Positions 45,684-53,927 of a stretch of DNA of 64,000 nucleotides are shown in pieces. The DNA is from Gammaproteobacteria bacterium. Lineage in GTDB: Bacteria > Pseudomonadota > Gammaproteobacteria > Enterobacterales > Psychrobiaceae. The number at the start of each line of letters is the position of its first letter. Positions within the stretch are counted from its first letter, which is position 1. The stretch covers positions 46,988 to 110,987 of the forward strand of contig JABSRU010000011.1 in the NCBI GenBank assembly GCA_013214965.1, read 5' to 3'. Below the pieces are notes generated by a model, which saw only the letters and a list, made by a program, of their open reading frames with translations, was not told where the DNA came from and did not search any database. A program made the position numbers and the translations under genes.

Positions 45684-47159
45684 TTAAATTTGTCGGTTAT
45701 TCATTTGATCTAACAAGTGAATGTTTTGCACTAAATCTTGTCGTGATGGATTTATTTTTAATGCTTTTCTTAACATGGTCGCTGCCTGCAGGTAATTCTT
45801 TAGCTCAATATATACTTGAGCATGACCGACATAAGCACGTTCGGCAAAGTCTCTTAACGTGGCAGCTCGCACGAATAACAATTGCGCCTGAGTATAGTTT
45901 TTATACTGTTGATAATGCTCAGCTAAAGCTATTAAAGCCCGTCCGTTGGTTGGTGCAAGCGCGATCGCCGCTTCATAGAGCTTAGTGACTTGGCGTTTGC
46001 TTTTACCTGGGATGTTAGCGTGGTGCAATTTAAGTTGACTGCGTTGCAGTTGGGTTAAGTTTTTAGCGTATTTGTTGCTATGTTTTAACAGCTTTTTAGC
46101 ATCGACCCAGTGCTTTTCATAGACCAACCAACCAATAATTGATTCGATAGCCTCGAAGTGCTCGCGTTTTTTACCACGATTGTTAGAAGGCTTACGTTGC
46201 CACTGTGTTAACAATTGGCCCATTAAATCAGCGGCACGACTGACGCTGCCATGATTTAAGTGTAACTGCGCGGTGGCAATTAAATTGTCAGGATCTTTGT
46301 TGCCTAATCTAATGGCCATTTCCATGCTGGTTAGCGCTTCTAACGGCGTGTTGTCATCAAGGGAAATACGGCTGCGTTGGAGCCATAAACGTGCGTCGTT
46401 GGGCGTTTTTTGCAGCATTTCATTGATCATGGCTTTGGCAGCATGATTGTCTTTGGCGGTGATCAAACTGTACAACAAACCCTGTTGCCATTGTTTGTTT
46501 TCGGGTTCAAGTAACAAGGCCTGTTGGTAGCCAGCAATAGCAGACCAAGGCGTGCTGAGTTGAAGATTAATGTAGGCGAGATACCCATATAACTGGGCGT
46601 CGCCTTCGCCTAAGGTGATGGTTTTGACTAAATGTTTGCGAGCAGCCTGGTAGTTTTGTTGTTTGATGTAAATAACCGCAAGGCTTTTATGGGCCCGAAT
46701 AAAATCGGGCAGTTTGGCAATGGCGGCCAAAAAACTTTTTTCCGCATTATCATCTTTATTTAACGATAATTGTATTTGTCCCTTAACTTGCAACAATGCT
46801 GGGCTTAACGTGAGTAGCTGCTCAGGTTCATAATCGGGTAGCGCCGATTGCTCAATTGCCTTTAATGCCTCGGCATAATTTTTTTTATTGAGCAGCGGCC
46901 GCAAGGTTAGTGCTAAATTTTGTTCTGCGGGTAATAACTTGGCATCACGTTGCAACAGCGGATTATTACCGGTAGTCATGGTCCAAACTGGCGCTAATTG
47001 CTTTATTTTTATGTTATTAATTTGCAGTGGCTTTCTTTCCGGTTGGCTACTCTGTTGGGCGTTAGCAATCATCGGATAGCTAGCGAACGTGAGCAAGGCG
47101 ACCAACAATGAACGTTGCCATGCCATAGTGACAAACGGTGATATTAGATTAATTTTCAT
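45684..47159 (-). CDS. TPR-repeat protein of the TonB2-type system
   Basis: This 491-residue exported protein has a signal-like N terminus (about 12-34). An array of tetratricopeptide repeats spans about 120-480, for example ARKHLVKTITLGEGDAQLYG and AATMLRKALKINPSRQDL. Its start overlaps the tonB stop by four bases. TPR proteins of this kind end TonB2 operons in Vibrio and Alteromonadales, where they are thought to scaffold the periplasmic complex. Confidence 0.83.
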   Translation of the reverse strand: MKINLISPFVTMAWQRSLLVALLTFASYPMIANAQQSSQPERKPLQINNIKIKQLAPVWTMTTGNNPLLQRDAKLLPAEQNLALTLRPLLNKKNYAEALKAIEQSALPDYEPEQLLTLSPALLQVKGQIQLSLNKDDNAEKSFLAAIAKLPDFIRAHKSLAVIYIKQQNYQAARKHLVKTITLGEGDAQLYGYLAYINLQLSTPWSAIAGYQQALLLEPENKQWQQGLLYSLITAKDNHAAKAMINEMLQKTPNDARLWLQRSRISLDDNTPLEALTSMEMAIRLGNKDPDNLIATAQLHLNHGSVSRAADLMGQLLTQWQRKPSNNRGKKREHFEAIESIIGWLVYEKHWVDAKKLLKHSNKYAKNLTQLQRSQLKLHHANIPGKSKRQVTKLYEAAIALAPTNGRALIALAEHYQQYKNYTQAQLLFVRAATLRDFAERAYVGHAQVYIELKNYLQAATMLRKALKINPSRQDLVQNIHLLDQMNNRQI

Positions 47160-47812
47160 GATTTTTTAAACTCCACAGGCCAGATAAAACGCGCGCGCAC
47201 GGGTTGACCATTTTTTGTCGGCACTGAAAAATGTGAGGTACGAATAATTTTATAAATTGAATCGAGTAATGCTTCATCAGGCATTTCTTTAATATTAATT
47301 AAGGTGATATTGCCTTGCTCGTCAATAAAGACATCGAGGGCTACTTTCGCTTTTTTAATTCCTTTACGGGCTAAGCTGCGCGGAAATATAGCCTTAATTT
47401 GGGTCAGTAGCACCGGTACACTGTCCAATTCACCCAGACCAAATGCTTGCCAGTCAATGGCTAAATCTAAATTAAGATCACTGGGCGCATGATTAAAATC
47501 AGGCGGTGATAACATCGGATTAAGCGGTTGTTTGATGGTTAATTTGGTTAAATCGATAGCAGGGCCTTTTCCTGCCGCGTTTAAATCGATGGTCGGTTGG
47601 CTTTGCTTCGTCGGTTGGCTAATGGGTTTTGGCGGCGGTGGTGGCGGGGTAAATGCTTGCGTTACCTTGCGCACCATCACTTTAGGATCGTATTCACTCG
47701 CAAACCAATCACCCGCGAAAATACCCAGTATTGACAGTGCCATTAAGCTGCAACTGGCCATAAAGGCTAAAATATGAAAACGATTTAATTTGTTGCTCAT
47801 TCGCTGTGTCAT
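47156..47812 (-). CDS. tonB: Energy transducer TonB (TonB2 type)
   Basis: This short TonB (218 residues) has one N-terminal membrane anchor (about 13-36), a Pro-rich periplasmic region with TPPPPPPKP, and a C-terminal domain (about 130-215, KKAKVALDVFIDEQG to FIWPVEF). It carries energy from ExbB/ExbD to outer-membrane receptors. It begins just after exbD (TAATATG) and overlaps the TPR gene. TonB2-type proteins are shorter than TonB1. Confidence 0.9.
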   Translation of the reverse strand: MTQRMSNKLNRFHILAFMASCSLMALSILGIFAGDWFASEYDPKVMVRKVTQAFTPPPPPPKPISQPTKQSQPTIDLNAAGKGPAIDLTKLTIKQPLNPMLSPPDFNHAPSDLNLDLAIDWQAFGLGELDSVPVLLTQIKAIFPRSLARKGIKKAKVALDVFIDEQGNITLINIKEMPDEALLDSIYKIIRTSHFSVPTKNGQPVRARFIWPVEFKKS

Positions 47813-47813
47813 A

Positions 47814-48215
47814 TTAAAGCGCCGTGGCGATATTGACCGAACTCGCGCCGGCTAACTTCGCTTCATCAATCACCTGAACCAATAATTCAGTCATCACTTG
47901 TTTGTCAGCCTGAATAACTACTGCTCGTTTTCTTACTTTGAGTAGTTGCTCGATGGTATTTCGCACTCCAGCCACTCCAATGGAGGTGCTGTCATATACG
48001 ACGTCACCTTTACTGGTAATAGCAATCATGATGACCGTATTTTCAAGGCGTTGCGCGGAGACCGCCTGTGGTTTATCGACATCAACACCGGTTTCTTTGA
48101 CAAACACCGAGGTCACAATAAAGAAGATCAACAGAATAAAAACCACGTCCAGTAATGGCGATAAATCGATGCCATTGTGCGTTTGTTCTAACCTTTGCTG
48201 TAAATTAGCTCGCAT
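47814..48215 (-). CDS. exbD: ExbD-type biopolymer transport protein
   Basis: This 133-residue protein has one membrane helix (about 18-40) with the conserved aspartate in LSPLLDVVFILLIFF, which carries the proton. The remainder is a periplasmic domain. It overlaps exbB by 11 bases and precedes tonB, completing the ExbB-ExbD-TonB motor. Confidence 0.92.
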   Translation of the reverse strand: MRANLQQRLEQTHNGIDLSPLLDVVFILLIFFIVTSVFVKETGVDVDKPQAVSAQRLENTVIMIAITSKGDVVYDSTSIGVAGVRNTIEQLLKVRKRAVVIQADKQVMTELLVQVIDEAKLAGASSVNIATAL

Positions 48216-48588
48216 GAACAGCTCCTTGCTTAGAGATTAAATGTTTAACATGCCCTAATAATAACCAAGCAGGGATCGCGATGACTAAACCGAGTTGGGT
48301 GGTCCATAACGCATCGGCAATCCCTTGACTTAACGCACCCGATTGATCCAAAGCACCACCTAATGACATGGCATGGAATGTATCAAGTAACCCACTAATC
48401 GTACCCAATAACCCCAGCAGCGGTAGTGCGCCGATAAATATTTCGGTAGAACCAATCCATGAGGCATCTTTGAGTTGGTAAGATCCTGAGTAAACACGAA
48501 TAATGTAATAGGTGAGTAACTGATAGCACACAAAGCCTAACGCTAAGATGCTCCATACAACTGGGTTATCAAAAGAATGAAATGACAT
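48205..48588 (-). CDS. exbB: ExbB-type proton channel subunit (short ExbB2 form)
   Basis: This 127-residue MotA/TolQ/ExbB domain protein has three membrane segments and the conserved GLLGTISGLLDTFHAM and LVIAIPAWLLLG. Its start lies 3 bases after the previous stop. The short form is typical of TonB2 systems, where a second, longer channel protein (the TtpC-like neighbour) also participates. Confidence 0.9.
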   Translation of the reverse strand: MSFHSFDNPVVWSILALGFVCYQLLTYYIIRVYSGSYQLKDASWIGSTEIFIGALPLLGLLGTISGLLDTFHAMSLGGALDQSGALSQGIADALWTTQLGLVIAIPAWLLLGHVKHLISKQGAVHAS

Positions 48589-48591
48589 AAT

Positions 48592-49935
48592 CTATTGCTC
48601 TATTTCTAGTTGACTTAAATTGACACCACATGACTCTAATTCGCCGTAGTAAGTTTTAACGCGCCTTGAGAGTAATGCATGAAGTAATAATGCCGGTATC
48701 GCGACGACTAATCCTAATTCGGTGGTGACTAACGCTTGCGAGATCCCGCCAGAAACAGCCGCTGGATCACCTGCACCAAACAGGGTCATTAATTTAAAGG
48801 TTTCAATCATGCCACTAACCGTACCGAGTAAACCTAATAAGGGTGATACTGCAGCCGTGATTGCGATGGCACCAAGCCAATAATCGAGCTTATGTTTATT
48901 GCTGAGTAAATTGGCGAATAAACGATCATCACGTTTTTGACCAATATCACAGTGGCGAGCTATCTCGACTAACTGTGCCTGCATCCCTTTAGCTTGTACT
49001 AGTAATGCTTGGATTGCAGATGCTTTATCATCCGCTTTGGTGATTTTTTCTAACTGCGCAAAACGTTCGTTAAATGCTGGGATCAACTTCGGTAAACGGA
49101 CAAATTGGATGGTTTTGGCGAGGGCAATAATTAGCGCAAAAATACCAAAGAATACAATTGGGAAGATCCATATTCCGCCTTTACCGATGTGATCAATGAG
49201 TGATTCTTTCTGGCCATTTATTTGAAATGCGCGCGTCAGGGTGGGATCGAAAGAAATCATCCCAGCACCAGTATTCATTAATTCGATTAAACCGGCGCTG
49301 TCTTGCGATGATAAAGTGAGTTCTGCTTTATATAAATTGGCTGCGGTAGGGTCTTCACTCTCAATCAGAGTAACGAATCCTGCATTGTTAGCTAGATTGT
49401 CGACATACCAAGTCACAGGACCTAACGCTAAGATCTTAGCCGATTGCAATTCACCGGTAGGCATAACAATGCGTTTAGTTTGCCAGGTTGGCACCATTTT
49501 ATGGTTAATCGTTGCCAAGTGTTCAGATAACCAAGCCAGCTTTTCTGTTGCCGGTACTTGGGCTGAGAAAGGCTGTTTCGAGATGTTATGATTAAAACGA
49601 CTTAAAATATTCTGCTGGTATTGGTTTTGTTCGTTCCAGCTTTTTAAGCGCGCTTGTAGTTGTTGCAAGCTTAAGGTTTTTTCATCCTGAAGGCGCTGCG
49701 ATACGGCGGCTTGATCTCTTAATTTTATGACTTTTTGTTCTTGAACTCTTACTTTTTCTGCTAGTTTTGAGCGAACTTTATTGAGTGTTTTTTGGCTAGA
49801 TACGAGTTTGCGCTGCGCCACTTTAATATCTTTTAACAACCCGTTGATTACTTGATTGCTGCTAACGGCCGCATGACTGTCGAAGTTAACAATTGAAAAG
49901 AAAATGAAAGAAATAATAATAGCTAACTTAATCAT
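48592..49935 (-). CDS. TtpC-like MotA/TolQ/ExbB channel protein
   Basis: This 447-residue protein has a signal peptide (about 1-22), a long periplasmic coiled-coil region (about 25-110) and a beta-rich section. A C-terminal proton-channel domain (about 255-445) carries SPLLGLLGTVSGMIETFKLM and ELGLVVAIPALLLHALL. In Vibrio TtpC is essential for TonB2 function. It starts directly after the DUF3450 gene (stop 49936), so translation is probably coupled. Confidence 0.9.
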   Translation of the reverse strand: MIKLAIIISFIFFSIVNFDSHAAVSSNQVINGLLKDIKVAQRKLVSSQKTLNKVRSKLAEKVRVQEQKVIKLRDQAAVSQRLQDEKTLSLQQLQARLKSWNEQNQYQQNILSRFNHNISKQPFSAQVPATEKLAWLSEHLATINHKMVPTWQTKRIVMPTGELQSAKILALGPVTWYVDNLANNAGFVTLIESEDPTAANLYKAELTLSSQDSAGLIELMNTGAGMISFDPTLTRAFQINGQKESLIDHIGKGGIWIFPIVFFGIFALIIALAKTIQFVRLPKLIPAFNERFAQLEKITKADDKASAIQALLVQAKGMQAQLVEIARHCDIGQKRDDRLFANLLSNKHKLDYWLGAIAITAAVSPLLGLLGTVSGMIETFKLMTLFGAGDPAAVSGGISQALVTTELGLVVAIPALLLHALLSRRVKTYYGELESCGVNLSQLEIEQ

Positions 49936-50739
49936 TTATTTGCCACCTGATAATGAAATAGGTAATTTTAAGAATTTCGCTTCGGTTTTACGTTCAATCA
50001 TTGCAATGGCATTGAATAGGGTATCGCCATCAACGGCGTCATCGCTTAACCATTGCCACCCTGCGGCTGTCGGTTGCCCCCGGCCCACTAAACGACCATC
50101 AAGCGAGACATACCACGCTTGTGATAATCCGAGATAGAGTTGATGAACCATCACTTCTTTGTCGCCATCGTTACTTGGCAATATTAGTGCCGATTGAACA
50201 TGACTAATCCGTTGTTCAAAATCATGCAGTTTTTCTAACAGCTCTAATAGGGTATTAAGGCGTGCGGTGGTATCAGCATTCGAAAACTCTGCTTCAGAGA
50301 GTTTGTTGTGCCATGCTTTACGCAGCGGTGGTGGCAGTTGTGGTTGCAGTTGAGCAACTAACTGATAATAGTTGACGAGTGAGGTTTCTAACAAGCCTTG
50401 TTGTGCTTCCATTTCACTTTGGGATTGGAGCAGTTCAGAACGCTTTTTATTGACATCAGAATCATTGATGTTGGCGGTACTTAAATCTTTTTCAAGTTGA
50501 CTTTGTTCTTGTTTTAATAGGGAGAGTCGTTGTTCTAATAACGGCTGTTGTTGATGCCAGTCGTTGAGCATTGCATTGCGCTGTTGCTCTAGAGATAACC
50601 ATTCTTTAATTAAGCTGTCTGCTTGTTTTACGTTATTTACGTTTTTAGTGTTAGCAGTAGCAGTAACACTGCCAGAAGATATTAATAAGCCCAACGCCAC
50701 TACAGCAAGGTTACGAGCTAAATCCCTTCTTATTCCCAT
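49936..50739 (-). CDS. DUF3450-family exported protein
   Basis: A signal peptide (about 1-29) precedes a long coiled coil (Gln/Leu/Glu-rich, about 45-130) and a C-terminal beta region with LYLGLSQAWYVSLDG and WQWLSDDAV. DUF3450 proteins always accompany the TtpC-ExbB2-ExbD2-TonB2 cluster; their role is unknown. The frame opens at 50829, but the ATG at 50739 has AAGGCG upstream and begins MGIRRDLARN, giving 267 residues. It is the first gene of the operon. Confidence 0.85.
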   Translation of the reverse strand: MGIRRDLARNLAVVALGLLISSGSVTATANTKNVNNVKQADSLIKEWLSLEQQRNAMLNDWHQQQPLLEQRLSLLKQEQSQLEKDLSTANINDSDVNKKRSELLQSQSEMEAQQGLLETSLVNYYQLVAQLQPQLPPPLRKAWHNKLSEAEFSNADTTARLNTLLELLEKLHDFEQRISHVQSALILPSNDGDKEVMVHQLYLGLSQAWYVSLDGRLVGRGQPTAAGWQWLSDDAVDGDTLFNAIAMIERKTEAKFLKLPISLSGGK

Positions 50740-50978
50740 GATTACGCCTTCAATTAGTATAATATAGCCCTGAATTTCATGATCCAGCGCAGGTGAATTT
50801 CTCGGGATTATAATGCGAACCATTACCATTTACAATGGTTTTCGTGTTATTTGCTATTGAGATGTCACGGCAAGAGCGTTTTAAATAAAGCACTCGATAA
50901 TGCGCCGATATCTAGATTCTAATGCGCTTGCCCTGATTGAGATGTGATGGGTTAAGCTAAGCAATAAACCATAAAGAT

Positions 50979-50997
50979 TAATAGTTATCATTATAAT
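50979..50997. promoter_or_regulatory. Fur-like box between the TonB operon and the decayed PepSY operon
   Basis: The region TTAATAGTTATCATTATAAT around 50977-50996 contains ATCATTAT and TAAT half-sites, matching about 13 of 19 Fur positions. It lies between divergent iron-related operons, so it could control both. Confidence 0.5.
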
Positions 50998-51060
50998 TCG
51001 TTTTTTTAAAAATTATTTAATCGATGATTGAGTATTGCCTGAGTTTAATCGCACCTTCGG

Positions 51061-51404
51061 ATGGAATTAGTGATAGTAAATAAGCCTGAAATAACCTTTA
51101 TCAATCGTTGGCAACAACGGTTGCAACAGCGCAATTGGGTGGTGTTTTCCTCTGTATTGCAGCAATCTTTGGTGGTTATGCGTTAGCGACCAGCATGGCA
51201 CTGTTAATCGGTCAAATATTAGGTTTAGTGATGGATGGCAATGAGGCAACACATACTGGGCTATTATTGGCATTTATCGTTTATGCGTGCGCAGCGATGT
51301 GGATTTTTAGTGGTGTTAGTGCGAAGCAAGCTTGGCTTGGGTTATTGAAATTAAACCTGATATGCGCAGGTTTAACATGGCTACTAATACAGGTGAACAG
51401 TTAA
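51061..51404 (+). pseudogene. DUF3649-family gene with a frameshift
   Basis: The ATG at 51061 starts MELVIVNKPEITFINRW and continues to NWVVFSSVL. After that the homologous sequence AAIFGGYALATS resumes in another frame and runs to 51404. A missing base near 51160 (GTATT-GCAGCAATC) explains it. The intact paralogue position is 44887-45150. It could be a sequencing error, but the next gene is also broken, so real decay is likelier. Confidence 0.65.
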
Positions 51405-52692
51405 TGGCTGCATCAGATAAAAGTAGCACAATAGCAGCTAATGATGTGACCTTTCGCCAGTCGATGAAATGGCTGCATACATGGGTTGGTCTGGTGGTTG
51501 GTTGGGTGTTGTTTTTTATGTTTGTTACCGGTACCGCGGGATATTTTGATGATAAAATCACTCGCTGGATGGAACCAGAGCGGCCTCTTGTTGCGCATGA
51601 TGTTAGCACTGACAGGTTGCTTGATTTAAGTCAGGCATACTTAACCCAGCATGCTGCTGGCGTGGACAATTGGCAAATAAAATTACCCAGTCGGCGCGAT
51701 GGCAATCTAACACTAAAATGGAGAGAACCCGCCAAAGAAGGTGAAAAACGGATCACCAAAATACTCGATCCGCACACGGGACAGGCCGTGTCTAACATTC
51801 GAGCCACTGGTGGCGGCTCTGAACTGTATTCAATGCATTATGCGCTGCAATATTTACCCAACATAGTGAGTTATTGGATTGTTGGTTGTTGCACCATGCT
51901 GATGTTACTTGCGGTGATCACTGGCTTGATATCCATAACGTCTTGAGTGTTGCTGCGTGACCGTTTCATTTTATGATCACCTACAGTGGTTTGATCTTTT
52001 TTAGTGGCACCACGGGTCAGTTGATTGATGTTCCAGCCCGAGATTATTCAATAGTAGCATCGATAGATGAGGGGTTTATTTCTTTACACGAAGGAAAATA
52101 TGCTGGTCCTGTCGCCCGTTGGATCTACATTCTGTTTGGTTTAATGGGCGCGTCGATGGTGGCTTCTGGCTCTATTTTGTGGGTCACCAAACGCAAGCCG
52201 AAGCAACTTAAAAAACCCAACGGTCCAGATTTTGGTTACCGTTTGGTTGATCAATTAAATATCGGCACCATTGTTGGTTTGCCCATTGCGATTGCGATGT
52301 ATTTTTGGGCTAATCGCCTGTTGCCAGTCGACTTTGTAGCTCGTGAACAATGGGAAATCCACGTGATGTTTATCAGTTGGGCCATCTTGTTAGTGTATCC
52401 AGCTTTTAGACCCGCTGGCCGTGCCTGGTTTGAACAACTTTATCTGGCGGCAGTGGTGTTTAGTTTTATCCCAGTATTAAATTGGTTGACCACCGATAAG
52501 CATCTTGGCGTGACATTACCAATTGGTGATTGGAACTTCGCTGGCTTTGATTTAACCATGCTAGTGATTGGCGCAGGTTTTTCCTTTACTGCTTATAAAG
52601 TGAAACAACGGCAGCAATCAACAGTTAAAGTCGCTAAAAAGCGAGCACCTAGTAAAGCCCGAGTATTAGCCCAGCGCAAGGAAGTTATTTAA
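51404..52692 (+). pseudogene. PepSY-TM gene, broken (deletion and nonsense codon)
   Basis: The ATG at 51404 overlaps the DUF3649 stop (TAATG) and opens MAASDKSSTIAANDVTFRQS. The frame ends after AVITGLISITS at 51946. The homology resumes in another frame as LDIHNVLSVAA, meets a TGA, then continues PFHFMITYSGLIFF to 52692 with the normal C-terminal membrane part. A block of about 25 residues around the HKKIFKDFFTFR-type segment is lost. An intact paralogue is at 43283. Confidence 0.8.
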
Positions 52693-53015
52693 TGTTGTTG
52701 TTGATGAGTTTTTTTACCATGTCGCTGTTTTGTGTCGCAATGACCAAACATCGCAAACAAGTTTTTAACATTAATTTTAATAACACCTTGGTGTTAACAC
52801 TCAGACCTCTGGCTTGGCTATCATTGTTGGGCACGGCATATCTTAGTGTTGAATTTTATGGTTGGTCGATTGGGCCGTCATTGTTGGTTGGCGCGTTATC
52901 GGCGGCTTTCTTTTCGGTGGTGCTGTTATTGACCTATCGACCTAAATGGCTGCCAGGGTTCGCAGTGGCCTTGCCCGTAGTGGCTATTGTCAATTATGGT
53001 TGGTCGTTCAGCTAA
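52692..53015 (+). CDS. DUF3325-family small membrane protein
   Basis: This 107-residue protein has three to four hydrophobic segments and the motif MTKHRKQVFN after the first one, as in DUF3325 proteins of fec-type clusters. It overlaps the broken PepSY gene (TAATG). Its own frame is intact, but with its partners damaged it may be under weak selection. Function is unknown. Confidence 0.75.
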   Translation: MLLLMSFFTMSLFCVAMTKHRKQVFNINFNNTLVLTLRPLAWLSLLGTAYLSVEFYGWSIGPSLLVGALSAAFFSVVLLLTYRPKWLPGFAVALPVVAIVNYGWSFS

Positions 53016-53028
53016 ATAATGGGATAAT

Positions 53029-53066
53029 AAAAAAGCAGTCTAGTGATTAACTAGGCTGCTTTTTTG
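53029..53066. terminator. Bidirectional terminator
   Basis: The stem AGCAG-T-CTAG/CTAG-G-CTGCT (53034-53043 and 53051-53060) is flanked by an A-run and a T-run, and lies between convergent genes. A nearly identical sequence occurs at 57481-57516. Confidence 0.85.
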
Positions 53067-53093
53067 TTTGTAGCTTGTTGCAATTAATTGATA

Positions 53094-53915
53094 TTAATCG
53101 CGGATAGCTAAGGTCAAAGTGGCACGATGACGTACCGCTTCGTAGGCCTTATCAGAGAATATACCAGGCTTAGCTTCACGATAAACTATATCGATCACAT
53201 ATACACCAGGCATCGTCGGAGTAAACCGTCCTATGCCATGGGCGTCAAGCTTTGGTTCGCGCTTCCAACCATTAGGCGCATAAACACTGATATCAGCTTT
53301 GCCGGTAAAAGGTTTGCCCTTAAAGAACACCTGAAAAGGTACTTCTTGTTGGGGTAACGATCCAAAAGTCCCCGCGTTAATATCAATAGCATGTGCAACA
53401 GGCACAATATCAAAATCAAGTTGTGGTGTTATTGACGCCGTTTTTTCAGCGACTTGACCTTGGGTAAAGGCAAGGAACTGAGCACGAGCATAAAATATAG
53501 GTCGTACGATGCCGATCCCATACTTAGTATAATCCACCACTGCACTTTGATTATCGGTTGCCATGACATTATAAACACCGGATGTGGTCGTCGACAGCAT
53601 GGCCCAAAAGTGGTTCTTATTTTGCTTTAATACTAGGTCATTAGTTGCAGTTGCTGCTGGAGCAAGCACTTGAAGCTTGGTATTGCTGCGTTCATCAAGA
53701 CGACCTCCGGTGATCTCTCGCAAATTGTCATCATACTCACCAAAATAGATTTTAACGGCTACCTGTTCACCGGTTTTTACAACCGCAGGCAAGTCGAACC
53801 ATAAAGCATGAGCAAAACTAGCTTTAGCCACCACGGTTAACAGCAGTGCGATTGCCATTAATCCAGATTGTTTACCCGTAGACCAACGTTGAGCTGTTCG
53901 ATGTAATAATTTCAT
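53094..53915 (-). CDS. DUF4198-family periplasmic protein
   Basis: This 273-residue exported protein (signal about 1-35, cleaved near SFAHALW) contains beta-rich domains. A His near the mature N terminus (AHALWFDLP) and FGEYDDNLRE are typical of DUF4198 proteins, which accompany TonB-dependent receptors for metals. It begins 12 bases after the stop of the receptor gene and is therefore probably in an operon with it. A role in binding or delivering a metal is inferred. Confidence 0.85.
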   Translation of the reverse strand: MKLLHRTAQRWSTGKQSGLMAIALLLTVVAKASFAHALWFDLPAVVKTGEQVAVKIYFGEYDDNLREITGGRLDERSNTKLQVLAPAATATNDLVLKQNKNHFWAMLSTTTSGVYNVMATDNQSAVVDYTKYGIGIVRPIFYARAQFLAFTQGQVAEKTASITPQLDFDIVPVAHAIDINAGTFGSLPQQEVPFQVFFKGKPFTGKADISVYAPNGWKREPKLDAHGIGRFTPTMPGVYVIDIVYREAKPGIFSDKAYEAVRHRATLTLAIRD

Positions 53916-53927
53916 GGATCTTAGCCT

